Positions 43,925-55,108 of a stretch of DNA of 64,000 nucleotides are shown here, in pieces. The translations under genes and the position numbers were made by a program. The DNA comes from Plasmodiophora brassicae. Its lineage: Eukaryota > Endomyxa: Phytomyxea > Phytomyxea > Plasmodiophorida. The notes below the pieces were generated by a model. That model was not told the origin of the DNA and ran no database searches. It was given only the letters and a program-made list of their open reading frames with translations. Numbering within the stretch: the stretch's first letter is position 1; every line of letters begins with the position of its first letter. The stretch lies in assembly GCA_036867785.1 (NCBI GenBank), contig CP145410.1:1302001-1366000 (forward strand), written 5' to 3'.

Positions 43925-44930
43925 ATTCCTCAAGAGCGTCACCCGATTCATTTATTGGAGATGGACGCATGCATCCATCCTTTGCTGAAATGTTCTGGCG
44001 TGCCTACTAGCCCTGACGGGAAACCGCTCCTTCAGCTTGTAGAATATCCCGAGGATTGGCCATCCCGCCGCCGCGCTCAAAACGCAGTGAACGACCTTCT
44101 CACGGGAAGGCACTGTGCATTGTTTGCCACTGCGCTCTCGGGAGCTGGAAAGGTACGTTAATATCCTCTCAGCAATCGGTCCTTTGTTCGGACTTTGAGG
44201 TGCACATAGATCACCCAGCTGGCCATGGACATGGCCCGCATCGAGTATGTCAACTACTTTGACTTATCTGCGACGAAGATTCGCCAGCCAGATTGTGCGG
44301 CGTTTCTTCGTCATTTGACGCATGTCTCGCGTAAGCTCCATAGACTGTATAGGTTTCCACCGAAGCGTAGATCTCGTTGAAGACGCATTTGATGCTGCGA
44401 TCGATTCGCTTCTTCTCTCGAGATTATTACTCCAGTTTCAGTTTCGTCGCGGTGCGACGCCATGGAGTTGGATGCTTTGGCAGATTGGTAACTTTGTGGG
44501 ATCCGAGCGTCTTACTGACAAATGCTTCTATGCCTGCCTGGAAATGCCAACACCTAAACGCGACCAGCTTGCCCGGATCGTCGATTCACTTATCAGACGA
44601 AGTGAATGTGTTGGCCGCATTGTTGTTTTTGATGAGGCCCAGGCCCTGTTTGTTGCGAGCTTTAGATGGTTTTACAAAAATGGTTGTTCTCCGGAGGCTG
44701 ATAGCAACAGTCCAAAGCGATACGCTCATCCCTCGAATGACCCCAACAGACGGCCAATTCTAAAGCGTGTCCTAAGCTGTGCGCTTCGGCTTGGTTTCTG
44801 CTTCTATGTCTCTGGGACGGACATGCTGCGTAATTCCTTAAAGAACCTTCATTCTGCGGTCTCAGACATGTCGTCGTTCTCGTCCCCGACATTTGACTTT
44901 CTTGCCGGCCCGCCAGAGGCGAACAAGTAG
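43820..44930 (+). CDS. Crinkler/RHS-like P-loop NTPase
   Basis: Three exons encode about 320 residues. A linker domain (DACIHPLLKCSGVP..., LVEYPEDWPSRRRAQ) leads into a P-loop (FATALSGAGK) at the end of exon 1. A short second exon (MDMARIEYVNYFDLS) and a long third exon with Walker B IVVFDEAQALF and a sensor-like strand FCFYVSGTDML follow. The layout matches the NTPase module shared by Crinkler (CRN) proteins of oomycetes, chytrids and other eukaryotes and by trypanosome retrotransposon-hot-spot proteins. These are often multicopy and sit in plastic regions. Introns lie at about 44153-44217 and 44327-44367. No C-terminal effector domain is seen. Cell role unknown. Confidence 0.65.
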
Positions 44931-45100
44931 ATCGCGGTACCCCACCGAAATTTGACTAAGGGCGCGCGAACACTGGAATAATCTGGATCTGGTACTGCCT
45001 GTCGATCGGATCTTAGGTGGGGCGCTCGTGGATGGTGCATGGAGCGTTGCCGCTGCAGTACAAGCGGCACCGCCGAGGCGGTACCGGAGCAGGATTGAGC

Positions 45101-46749
45101 ATGGCAGACTTGCTGACAATAGTTGGCCGGCTGATCAACGAATACGACGTATTGCGGTCGCCAGTGGATCCGACGACGTTTCTATTGTCCGTCTTGTCTG
45201 GCTCCCGGCATGGCCCGGGCGTGACAATTACGACGCCACAGCAGACGACAATGATCCAGAATGTGTTCTCCGGGATCATCACGCATTTCGACTGTTTGAG
45301 CAGGATCCTGGAAGGCGTTCAGAAGAGCTGCGTCGTGTCAAAAGGCGACCTTCCCCTGCTACGGGTGCTGGCCTACCTGATCCTGTTCCGCTGGGATGAC
45401 ATCGACATCATTGACTTACACGACTACGTCGTCCTGCGGCAGAAGCAGGACGCGGTTTTCATCCGGTTTCTGTTGCAGGCGGTGGTCGAAGGTGCCCATC
45501 ACCTTCGCGTCGTGATGTCCCAGTTCTACGATCCAGTCTACGTTCAGGAATCCATTCTAGGTCCGCTCGACAGAGACCGTAGCCGCCTTCTCGCGCTCAT
45601 CGACCGCTTCAAGGCCGGAAGCGCTCCATCGCGCCCGATCAGGAGGCGACCCAGGAGATCGCGGTGGCCCAAAGGAGATGTCGCGTCAAGTCGCGTGGGA
45701 GTCGCAGACCGCAGCGATCTGCCACCTCTTGTTTGGCTTCCGACCACAACCAACGTGGACGTTGAGGGGGTACCAAGCCGTACCCGTTCACCAGGTCGCC
45801 GGCCACAAACAGAGCGCGCTCAGCGTGTTGCGAAACCCAGCACGGTTCCTCAGCCGTTTGCGTTCACGCAGCGCGAACCCAAACGCCAGCCCCATCGCTC
45901 CGTTCCGGGCGTGTCGCACAAGGAGCCTGTGCAGCGACCCGCGATACCTGGCCCCGGCAAGCACGCGCCGACGATCACCACGCTGATGCGATATGAGGCC
46001 CACAGACCTGGCATTGCCCGATACCGACAACAGCACACAATTGGGGCTGTTACGGAACGAGACGCGCCACGTCAAGGTGACCCGGGCACCATGGTGCCAT
46101 TCCGGGTTCGCCGCGTCTTCGACCCCGATTCGTTCGAATTGCAACTTCGCCTGCGCCTTCAGCGACAAGGGATGCTGGCACACAGGCGGAGAGTGTGGCA
46201 AGCAGTCGACAGGGATAGACGAGCGGCATGTATAGCGAGGAGTGTCATGCAGCGCGCGGTTGCTCAGTTCGAAGCGGATGCGAGTGCCAGGTTCCATGAT
46301 AAGCTCCTGCTCCTGAAGCATGACAGGTCGCTTGCTAGATTACGAGCACAGGTAACGGGGGACAAGGTCGGTTCGAAGACCACCGCACGCGTCCACCAAT
46401 GTATAACTGTCCGCGTGTTGGCAGGTCCTCTTAAGCATGGCCGAACGGCTGGCAATCGATCGAGGGGCGCCACCATCTTTCCCTAAGCCAGCCACGCAGA
46501 CGGGCAAGACATCAACAGGAGTATTGCGAATAGACAATGATAGCACCGACGAACGTCGCGTCAGGAACGCGCAAGCAGCGCTCAGGGCCCAGGTATACCG
46601 GTGACCTCCTGGTGGTCTTCTGCAACCATCGTTTCCCATCTTCGTGTTTACAGATTGAACTAACGGAGGCTACTCGACGGAAAGAGAGACGGTGCCGACA
46701 GGTGTACGCGGCCGGGCCCGGTCCTGAGTTGCCTGGGACTCTGCGCTGA
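45101..46749 (+). CDS. CFAP99: Cilia- and flagella-associated protein 99 (CFAP99)
   Basis: CFAP99 is an axoneme-associated protein conserved in flagellates. The N-terminal helical domain fits the family: LINEYDVLRSPVDPTTFLLS, IQNVFSGIITHFDCLSRIL, LPLLRVLAYLILFRWDDIDI, DLHDYVVLRQKQD and FYDPVYVQESILGPLDRDR. A proline-rich middle (VPQPFAFTQREPKRQ) and a basic helical C-terminal half follow. Introns at about 46351-46424 (GTAACG donor) and 46592-46651 (GTATAC donor) lead to two short exons and the stop at 46747-46749. ATG at 45101 was chosen because the family homology begins there. About 500 residues. Confidence 0.75.
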
Positions 46750-46816
46750 CAGGTCGTTGGCGGGTGGGTAATAGACAACCACAGAGACGATCAGTGACGA
46801 AACAGCAAGGTGTTTA

Positions 46817-47437
46817 TCAGAGGAGTGCTTCCGCTGCTCCTGGTTGAGGACTGGCGTCATCCGGCAGTCTCTCTAAATCGTCGTCAGCGTGCTCGTCGGA
46901 TCGCCGGCACTGGGCGCTCTTGGCCGTGTGCATGCGCAGGTGTGTACGCCTGCTGAACGTCTTGTCGCACGTAGCGCACACGTGCGGCCGAATCCGCGTA
47001 TGCACCAGCTCGTGCTTCTTCAGGTTGCCCTTGTCGGCGAACGCTCTGACGCACGTGCCACACCGGAACGGGCGTTCGCCAGTGTGCACGCGCGCATGGC
47101 GCGTGAACTCGTACTTGGTCGCGAACGCCTTGTCGCAGTCCTGGCACGTGAACCGCTTGCTCCTTATGCGCTTCTTCTTCTGCCCGGGGATGTCGCCGAC
47201 CTGGCCTTCGACCGACTCGCCGACCGCGGTCTCGACCGGGGTCCACGCGCTGGACACACCTTCGGGTGGCCACTTGGCCCGGAAGGCGACGTCGCTGAGG
47301 ACCTTTAGGTTGACGCCACCCGGATCGGCCAGCATCGACGTCGACGCGGTCAGGGCGCACCTCGAGGCCTGTGGGATGACAACGGGACCAAGCGAGGCCT
47401 GGTCCGATTGGGAATCCGGTTCTGCTCCCGCGGGCAT
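46817..47437 (-). CDS. C2H2 zinc-finger protein, three fingers
   Basis: Three C2H2 fingers with canonical linkers: CQDCDKAFATKYEFTRHARVH, linker TGERPF, CGTCVRAFADKGNLKKHELVH, then CATCDKTFSRRTHLRMH. Before them is a basic patch (GQKKKRIRSKRF) like a nuclear localisation signal. The tail is acidic. The first in-frame ATG is at 47437; the frame is open further upstream without an ATG, so a small 5' exon is possible. A DNA-binding regulator by family; target unknown. Confidence 0.8.
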   Translation of the reverse strand: MPAGAEPDSQSDQASLGPVVIPQASRCALTASTSMLADPGGVNLKVLSDVAFRAKWPPEGVSSAWTPVETAVGESVEGQVGDIPGQKKKRIRSKRFTCQDCDKAFATKYEFTRHARVHTGERPFRCGTCVRAFADKGNLKKHELVHTRIRPHVCATCDKTFSRRTHLRMHTAKSAQCRRSDEHADDDLERLPDDASPQPGAAEALL

Positions 47438-47609
47438 GGGCGCACGGCGAGCGCCACGAGCAGCCGCGTTGACGGGATGGCGCACGAATATGTCAGAACA
47501 TGCGACCGTACGATCGCTAATCCGTCTAGCCTAGCAGTACCTTGTGACCACAAGTAGGGGACGACCGGAAGAGTACGACGGCGGATTTATAGATCTCAGC
47601 ACCGATCAT

Positions 47610-48485
47610 TCAGTCTGCATGGTCTGTGGTTGAGCAGCTGATGATTTCAGCATCGCCAGATCGCCCTCGCTGATTCTGCCGGACACCAGGATGGCCTCCA
47701 GCCGGTTAATCTCATCCAGGCTCGATGCCCTGTCGATAGCGATCTTGCGGAGAGCAGTCAGTACTGAATAGCCAGAAACGAAGGTACGACATAGACCTTG
47801 ATAAGCTTCTTAACTTCCGGTGTCAGCAGCTGCCTTAGTTCAGCGTCCTCCTCATGGTCCAAACGGGTGCCTGTTCTGTCGCGACCCTGGAACATGGCTG
47901 TGGCGCGTTCGCGTTCACTCACTTGCACTTTCTGGAAGTCAAGATGCCTCAGTTTGGGAAACATGCTGATTACATACAGCCTGTAATTGTCCAATGCTGT
48001 GACCGGATTCTTCAGCAGCGACAGCCTCTCTAGACCTGCGAACGGGTCAGCACCAGCGGGATGGGACCATGCAGTACTAAACTGACCTTTAAGTTCATGG
48101 AGTGGATCTAAGTCTTGAAGCCGTGCAAGTTGATTGTTGGTCAGCACGAGGGTTTGTAAGGACGGGAGAGCACGGCCAAGCCCGGGGGCGATCCGCCGAA
48201 TGCGGTTGTTATTGACAATAAGCGACTTGCACCGCTTTAGGATTGGGAAATTCTCCAACTTGATAATATCATTGTCGGAGAGATCAATGGCATCGAACTG
48301 ATCCTGTGTCGCTCCCAAACTCTCCACGGCCGGAATTTTCAACCCTGCCGATCACCGATGACAACGCCGTCCTTATACATGCAACCAGCTTAGCTCAATC
48401 TCCCACCTCGTAAGTTGAGCTCCCGTTCCAGGACGGCGTTGATGAAGGCAGGCGCCTCCTGGATGGTTTCCGCCGTCAGCCGCAT
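47610..48485 (-). CDS. SNRPA1: U2 snRNP protein A' (U2A'/Lea1)
   Basis: U2A' is the LRR subunit that, with U2B'', binds stem-loop IV of U2 snRNA in the spliceosome. Exon 1 (MRLTAETIQEAPAFINAVLE RELNLRG, ATG at 48485) and exon 2 (LKIPAVESLGATQDQFDAID, then LSDNDIIKLENFPIL) join exactly across the intron at about 48345-48405. The repeats continue with KSLIVNNNRIRRIAPGLG and LQTLVLTNNQLARLQDLDPL, and the cap YRLYVISMFPKLRHLDFQKV. A 44-nt intron near 47737-47780, with a clear TACTGAC branch site, leads to the last exon (RASSLDEINRLEAILVSGRI). Length about 240 residues, as expected. Confidence 0.95.
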
Positions 48486-48941
48486 GGTCGCAGTACGACG
48501 ACTTCCCAACTCCGCCGCGGACACCGTACCCTTTCCGTTAGGTAGGCACGGTAGACACATTGTAGTTCGGACCTCGCCCTGCATGACAATCTCATCCTGG
48601 CCTCTCTGCCGAATGTGCCAGCGGAGAGTCCTCCAGGCGTGAACATCATATCGTTACGTGAATTGCACGGCACCGGACCCTGTATTCAACATCGTCTCCG
48701 CATAAGGAAAGCATTCAACCGACCTACCTACATAGGTATATGTGGGAAATGTTTCGCCATAGCAGAATATATTTGGACAGTGTACTGTTGGCGACGGGCG
48801 CAACTCAGAAGGCCACACAGACAGGGGAGGTCCTGTCTCGTGGACGTGAACCTCGCACCAGGTTGTGGTCCCATTGGATTTTGCGAAGATTTTGTCGCGC
48901 ATTCGTCACTGGAGTGGCCGAACAGACGGCTGCTAGCGTCG
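48486..48941. promoter_or_regulatory. Divergent promoter region, U2A' and glutamate-cysteine ligase
   Basis: A gap of 456 bp lies between two divergent genes. Open frames here continue the frame of the ligase start but show no homology upstream of its ATG. No other gene is seen. Confidence 0.4.
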
Positions 48942-51544
48942 ATGGGCCTGCTTGCCGTTGGCTCGCCGCTATCATGGGAGCAATCGCAGCAGTACCTTCA
49001 GCACGTGAAGAAGCACGGCATCGCGCAGTTCATCGCCACGTACCGTCGCTTGAAGGATCGCAGCAATGATGCGTTGTAATGGGTGTCGATGCTGGTCTCT
49101 GCCGTATTGTGGGCCGACGAATCGCTTTGGATAGTCTGTGGGGCGACGAGATCGAGTACCTTCTCGTTCGTCTTGACCGATCAACAAAATCGGCACGGCT
49201 TCTCCTGGTCGCGCATGATCTGCTGCTGAAGCTCAGCCACCTGGATGACCACTTTAAATCCAAAGTGGTATTCCATCCAGAGTATGGCCAGTTCATGGTG
49301 GAGACCACGCCAGGTACACCATACGGGGGCTTTACGACTCATCTCCCCCTGGTCGAATCGAACATGTTGCTCCGCCGTCATCTCATTCATGTAAGCGGTG
49401 AGGCAGTGGTCTGTCTTAGTCTCGCTCATCCACTGTTGGATCTTTAGAAAGCGTTGCCCACTGTTAATGATCGCCTGATGTCCATGGCGTCGTTCCCGTT
49501 GCTGGGCGTCGGCACACACACGGATCCACCCCTGCCGGCCGGTGGACCGATCACCACGTCGTCGTATGTTCCCGATGCAGTAATGAACCCACACCCAAGG
49601 TAGACGTGGTCATATTAGAACAGGTTCATCTCTGACGTGGCCTCAGATTTCCGTGTTTGACGGAAAATATTCGTAAGCGTCGGACCGACAAGGTATGCAT
49701 TACCGTCCCCCTGTTCAAGGACAAGAACACACCGGATGCTGCCTCTGTGCCTGCGCCCACGAAGAACAAATGGGGCGAGTTGCAGGGCGATTCACACGAC
49801 ACCATTCAGTGGGTGTCCGGCACGCTGATCGTGGCCGTGTGCTCAAACGTGTCTTTGGTCGTTTAGCATGGACGCTATGGCATTCGGGATGGGTTGCTGC
49901 TGTTTGCAGGTAACGTTCCAGTGTCGTAACATCGATGAAGCTCGCCATCTCTACGATCAGCTAGCCATTCTGTCTCCGATCATGCTCGCGCTGACGGCTG
50001 CGTCACCCTTCTTCAAAGGTTGGGCAGCCGGTCCTGTCCGTTACACCCATTTCTGACTTGCAACAGGGCGGATCGCTGACACAGACGTGCGCTGGAACGT
50101 CATCTCCCAATCAGTGGATGACCGGACACCTTATGAGCGGGGCCTGACGGATGACAATGGCGGTACTGGACAGCTCAGGCTGAAGAAATCCCGGTACAGC
50201 TCCATCGATGCGTACATCGGGACTAGCGATGCCATGCTTGATGCGTACAACGATGTCGATCTGGCCATGCACGATGAACACCTGCAATTGCTCCTTGCTG
50301 AAGGCATTGATGAACGCCTTGCACGCCACGTTGCTCATCTGTTTGTTCGAGATCCGCTTGTCGTCTTTTCTGAAACGATTGATATTGATGACGAGACCGA
50401 GACCGACCACTTCGAGAGTATTCAGAGCACCAACTGGAATACGGTTCGCTTCAAGCCCCGTACGTGAAGCATTGTGCATACTAATTTCGGCGTTTACCTG
50501 ATCCACCATGTTGACAGCGCCTGCTCACTCGACAACTGGGTGGCGTGTCGAATTCAGATCCATGGAAGTGCAGATCACAGACTTCGAGAACGCAGCGTTC
50601 ACTGTCTTTGTCGCTCTATTGTCTCGGGCTAGTACGTTGGTCTGCTGATATTCTCAAGTCGTCTAGGCTGAGCGTTCCTATTTGCAGTCCTGTTCCTGGA
50701 GCTGAATCTGTACCTGCCGATCAGTCTGTGCGATGTCAACCTTGAACGGGCACATGCAAGGGACGCTGTTATGACCCAAAAGTTTTACATTCGTACACTG
50801 CCCAAATCTGATTGCGCTCCCTGCCAATCGCCTATGGACCAAGACATGTTCCAGGAATTGACGATTAAGGAGGTCTGCTGCTGTCGCCTGTGCCGTTGTC
50901 GCCATTGCTGACTCCAGAGTTGCCAGATAATGTGTGGCAAGGAAGAACAATCGTGCAAGTTCCCGGGCATGATTGCGTTTGTTGTCGCATACCTGGATGT
51001 CATCAAATGCGATGAACGCTCTCGGGCGCTCATCGATGAGTATATCGACTTCATTCAGGTCGATATTGCCGCTTACAGCTTCGTCGACTGCCGGTTAACG
51101 TTCGGTCCATGCAGATGCGGGCAAGTGGCAACTTGATGACGGCCGCCAGTTGGATGCGTAGATTTGTTGACAGGCACCCTGACTATCAGCATGATTCGAA
51201 CCTACCCCAGTCTACCGTCTACGACTTGATTGAATGCTGCGACGCGTTGGCGGAAAGCCGTTTGCATTGCCCTCAGTTCCTGCCGCGTACGTCTGGGTTC
51301 ATTCAGCACTCGGCCGTGTCTCATTTGCACCATGGCAGCATTGGGTGAATCGCACAGGGCCATACTCGAACTGTCGAATGCTGCTGCGCAGTCCCCATTC
51401 GCAAATGGGGTTCCGCTGATAATCGATCTCGACAAAGAAAGTAGCGATGCAAGGTCGGTCTGCCAGATTATCCAGTTAGCGTCCAAAGCACGTCGTTTGG
51501 TGGATCTTCGACCAGAGCCTTTCGCGAAGGACGGCCATTGTTAA
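48942..51544 (+). CDS. GCLC: Glutamate-cysteine ligase catalytic subunit
   Basis: The enzyme joins glutamate and cysteine, the first and limiting step of glutathione synthesis. The start [14 protein letters not shown] and [17 protein letters not shown] match GCL closely. After an intron, [13 protein letters not shown] and [19 protein letters not shown] give the active-site region. Later exons carry RSRYSSID-type wording ([13 protein letters not shown]), [63 protein letters not shown] and [16 protein letters not shown]. Many short introns are present. A GTACGT donor after FLP seems to join an extra tail of about 66 residues ([16 protein letters not shown]...) ending at 51544. The usual GCL ends near FLPP, so the tail is unusual. 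Confidence 0.9.
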
Positions 51545-51583
51545 AGAATACTGCAGGATAAGACGGCAGTGACGTATCGTAGT

Positions 51584-52537
51584 TCATTGGCGCAATGGGG
51601 GCGCTTCCTTTGTCGCATCTCGAGTAAAGGCAATTGTCAGTGCGAATCTGGATCCTTGGACGACCTGTTCAACCCCGTGAGCGTTCTCAGAACCACTCGA
51701 AAACATTAGCAATCGAGCTCGACGAGGTTCCACCCGGTAGACCTCCTCGGAACTATTGACGAACAAGAACCGCCCTCCGGTGAAGTCGGTGCCAAGCGAA
51801 TTCAGATACAGCAGGGCAGTAACCGCAAACGAGCCGTACTGAATCCGATCAATATGGGTCTCCCAATACACATCATGCTTCGTCTTCGGCGGGACAGAAC
51901 CGTTGATGCGGGTGAAGAAGGTCGGCGACGTGAGGTACAGTGGCTGTCCTGGCACATGGAATTTGGCTTCGGCTAGTGCCAGTGTCCTGTTGATGACACG
52001 TTGAAACCTGGTCGATAGGCCTCCAGTCAGTGCATTGAGTTCGGGGCTGTGGCATACAATAACGGACGTCGCGATATCGTCGCGGTTGAAAGGCGGTACA
52101 TGACGCGATTGCAGAGCACGGTAAACATCGATGAAGTGTCGGCCATGGGATACTGCACTTGAGAATAGATCGAGGATACTGGCCGGGCCTTCGCCGCCTC
52201 CAAACCGAAGACCTGTCCAACTCGTCGGCGTCGACGGTACGCTTTAAACGACTGCGGCTCCCTACCGTGTTTGACGATTCTCAACAGACTGTCAACTTCA
52301 CTGTCGGATGCAAATCTGTCGAAAATCAGCCGACCGCACACCCGGTCGCCGTTATCGACGCACGGCACGCCCTGCCAAGACCCATGACTACCTACATGCA
52401 ACACGATGCGCCTCCAGCGCCAGTCCACACACCTGATCCAGGACAATTCCCTGCCCAGGAGACTGGAACCACCATAACAGCGGCAGGCAGATAGCAATCG
52501 TTGCCACGGCCATTGAATGCCCTTTCGCCAGACCCAT
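51584..52537 (-). CDS. OGFOD3: 2-oxoglutarate/Fe(II) oxygenase, OGFOD3-like, membrane anchored
   Basis: OGFOD3 is a type II membrane protein with a prolyl-4-hydroxylase-like fold. Exon 1 (ATG at 52537) gives a signal anchor (MAVATIAICLPLLWWF). Exon 2 has GVPCVDNGDRVCGRLIFDRF and SEVDSLLRIVKHG. The next exon has SILDLFSSAVSHGRHFIDVY. The catalytic core follows: ETHIDRIQYGSF supplies the H-x-D pair, DFTGGRFLFV is the double-stranded helix strand, and FSSGSENAHGVEQVVQGSRF carries the distal His and the 2-oxoglutarate Arg. Introns near 52400 and 52195 rejoin in frame. Substrate unknown. Between this start and the rhomboid stop (52538-52856, 319 bp) open frames exist on both strands, but none that I can assign. 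Confidence 0.85.
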
Positions 52538-52856
52538 GGCGACCCTCCGCCAACGCAATGGTCGACGATACGGATGTCCGTTGGACCGTTGCCCAACCCA
52601 AATGGTACGTTTATGTAGGTTTCCCCGGGTCAGACGATTGTGACTTCATCGAACCTATCGACACCGGGCGTCCGGGTCCGCCTGATAACGACTCTGTCGA
52701 GGGCTTCAGATCTGCTGTATGTGGACCTGGAACCGGCCAGCAATACCCATGGACGACGTCGTGGCCGGTGTTATCCAGCATCACAAGGAAGGGGACGGGC
52801 AGATTCGTTGTTGTTTTAACGCTCCACGTCATTCCGATGACAATCCTGGACCGCAG

Positions 52857-53694
52857 TCAGAATCGAGACGTAGAACAGCTGGTCAGTGGCAACAGTGCCC
52901 ACCATGTTAATGAGCAGAGGAAGAAGTAAGTCGTGAACCAGGAAAACAGGTCCAGCCCGAAGAGGAGGCCAGCGACGATACCTGACAGATGCCCCTGTAA
53001 TACTATGAACAGCACAGTTGGCGAAGCATAACGCCCCATACTACCACGAACGACGCGTTCGCAATGAGGAGTTGGGTGAAGAGCAGCGCCAGGATCGGCA
53101 CGACGATACGAGGAGTGGGGACAATGCCTAAGAAATACAGGGTCGTCCAGGGGTCCTGCATGGATCCCGTAGTGTACCAGGCGAAAAGAACCCTGTTGGG
53201 ACGCTTAAGCGACAGGGGTCGGATCCACCGGCTAACACTAGCACGAACGCTGAGTAGCCGACGCTCTGCTTATCAGCCGCCCCGGGCTGGTTCATTCGGT
53301 GCACCAGCAACCAAGTGGCACCCAGCGACAGGCACGATGAAACGACTATGAAGAGCGTTGTTACGCGAGCAAATTCCACCGTCCCTATCTGGGACTCAAA
53401 CTGCTGCCCTTGTGACCATGCCATGGACATGTTAAACGCCAGATGCAGGACACTGCCATGGCTGTAGGTTGATGTAATACAGCGCCACACCTGCTTCTCA
53501 TTCACAATTCCTGACTCGGCAGCACCGTCAGTTGCAATGACGCCGTCGGCGAAACCCAGCGTACGTCGGTATGACGAGGCAACCCGGGCGAGGTCCGACC
53601 GCGAGTTCCAGTGCCAGACCCACAGGACGAAGCAGACGGCGACGGTCGCGCTAGTCAGCGGCCAACGCACTAGATCGTGCCATATGCCCGCCAT
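52857..53694 (-). CDS. Rhomboid-family intramembrane serine protease
   Basis: Rhomboids cut transmembrane substrates inside the bilayer. The N-terminal span (VAVCFVLWVWHW), the loop with VWRCITSTYSHGSVLHLAFN, the GYSA motif with the nucleophile Ser (KQSVGYSAFVLVLA) and the helix with the catalytic His (GHLSGIVAGLLFGL) are present on two exons. The intron lies at about 53160-53225. The layout matches the small six-helix rhomboids of fungi and animals. The end is uncertain: the frame stops at 52857 after a further hydrophobic run, but a possible intron there could add an exon down to 52611. ATG at 53694. Confidence 0.8.
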
Positions 53695-53983
53695 CCGCGC
53701 GCTACGCACATCGCATCAGGGGGGACGGGTTTCGGCCTCACGCACAAGTCGTGTACCCTCAGTTACGTGTGCGACCCAAGACGGTTTTAATGATAAATCC
53801 GCATAGGACGACGACGATCATGTCAAGCTCTGCGGCATGCGGCTGATCACTTCCCAGCCGGTTCCAGATAATAAGTGCCCGCTGTGGTCGTCATGTTAAA
53901 GCCCAGTCGGACTGCGGGGATCGCCACGGAGTCCGTAGGCTGCAGTTCCCACTCAGGCAGACCATCATTGCACTACATCAACC

Positions 53984-54451
53984 ATGGGGAAGTCCAAGAA
54001 GAAGGCCACGCCGGCAGAGATGCGTGCCAAAGTCAAAGCGGTCGTAGAAAGGCAGAAGAAGAGGAAACAGGAGCTGAAGGCCGCACGGGTAGTCAAGGGC
54101 ATCGCGAAACAGGAAGCCCTGGATAAGGAACGCGCTGCGAAATCCCTTGATGACGCGCTGCAGTACCTCACCCTGTGGGACACGAACCGGTCCGAGTGGA
54201 AGTTCCACAAGAAGCGCCAGATCACGCTCCTCAAGAACATGCTGGACCGGACGCGGGTCCCCAAACCGCAGTTCAAGATCCTGCTCCGGTACCTGGGCGG
54301 CCTCGGCGGTGTGGCCCGAGTGACCACAATCGCTGAGATGAAGGCCGAGATGGCAAGATCCCCAGACGACAACTGTGACGCCAAGACGCTCGGAAGGCGC
54401 CAGAAGCGCGCCTCGTGCATCGTGGAGTGCCTATCGGCACGTTCATCATAA
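53984..54451 (+). CDS. WKF-domain protein (C7orf50-like)
   Basis: A single-exon basic protein of 155 residues. After a Lys/Arg-rich helical N-terminus (MGKSKKKATPAEMRAKVKAV) comes the WKF signature: LDDALQYLTLWDTNRSEWKF, then HKKRQITLLKNMLDRTRVPK and LLRYLGGLGGVARV. WKF proteins include human C7orf50 and small fungal nucleolar proteins and are thought to act in ribosome biogenesis. That role is inferred from the family only. Confidence 0.8.
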   Translation: MGKSKKKATPAEMRAKVKAVVERQKKRKQELKAARVVKGIAKQEALDKERAAKSLDDALQYLTLWDTNRSEWKFHKKRQITLLKNMLDRTRVPKPQFKILLRYLGGLGGVARVTTIAEMKAEMARSPDDNCDAKTLGRRQKRASCIVECLSARSS

Positions 54452-54540
54452 AACGGGACAATAAAGCGCCTGACCATTCGAAACACGACGTGCCTGGCTG
54501 CCGGCCGGACGCTTGGTTGGTGCGCGCGCAGTGCGCGGCA

Positions 54541-55034
54541 ATGAGCGACAACAACGACGACGACGACGTGGAAGTACCCACTGCCCAAGCGGACGCCGGC
54601 AAGGGCAACAACCAGGACGCGGTCGTTGAAAAGGAACCGGGCAAGGGAGGTAGCGGCAGTCAAGAGCGTGGCGCGAGGACAGGGCTTCGTCGGCCGCGAC
54701 CGGCCGAGGAGAGCGCCGCCGCCGCCGTGCAGGAGCCGCGTCCCGTGATCAAGAGCCAGAAAACGTCCAAGAAGTCGGGGACGAAGGATTCGAAGAAGAA
54801 GGTGCGGAAGACGAACATCACCCGACGTCCGAAACGGTCGACCTATTCGGAGCACGTCCGCGACCATTACAGCTCGTGGGAGAACACCTCCACACTGATA
54901 TCGCCCGGCATGTGGAGATTGTTCCTAGATAATCGCAGGTACGATGTGTCGTCGTTCGTCACTTGAATGCGCTCGGTCCCTTCGTTGACGCTGTTGGCAG
55001 GTATGATGCGGCAGGAAACTTTCCCACTGAGTAA
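54541..55034 (+). CDS. Small charged protein of unknown function
   Basis: The frame begins MSDNNDDDDVEVPTAQAD and is disordered, acidic at first and then strongly basic (KTSKKSGTKDSKKKVRKTNI). It ends in a more structured stretch (YSEHVRDHYSSWENTSTL, ISPGMWRLFLDNRR). A GTACGA intron at about 54939-55000 joins it to a short last exon (YDAAGNFPTE, stop at 55032-55034). The composition suggests a nucleic-acid-binding or nuclear protein. No family recognised; one more 5' exon cannot be excluded. Confidence 0.5.
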
Positions 55035-55108
55035 ACTATATAACGTAAGGCGCGGTACGTGTACCCGGCTGTGTAGCGATGGTAATGGGCTGTCACACCG
55101 CGGTCTGT

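Noticed and set aside
43820-44930. Calling the Crinkler-like gene a host-translocated effector
   Set aside because: Only the NTPase module is visible, and no translocation or effector domain was found. Free-living eukaryotes also carry such genes.
52558-52929. Plus-strand frame between OGFOD3-like and rhomboid genes
   Set aside because: It overlaps the rhomboid 3' end, has no family match, and minus-strand frames there are equally open. I could not decide that either is real.
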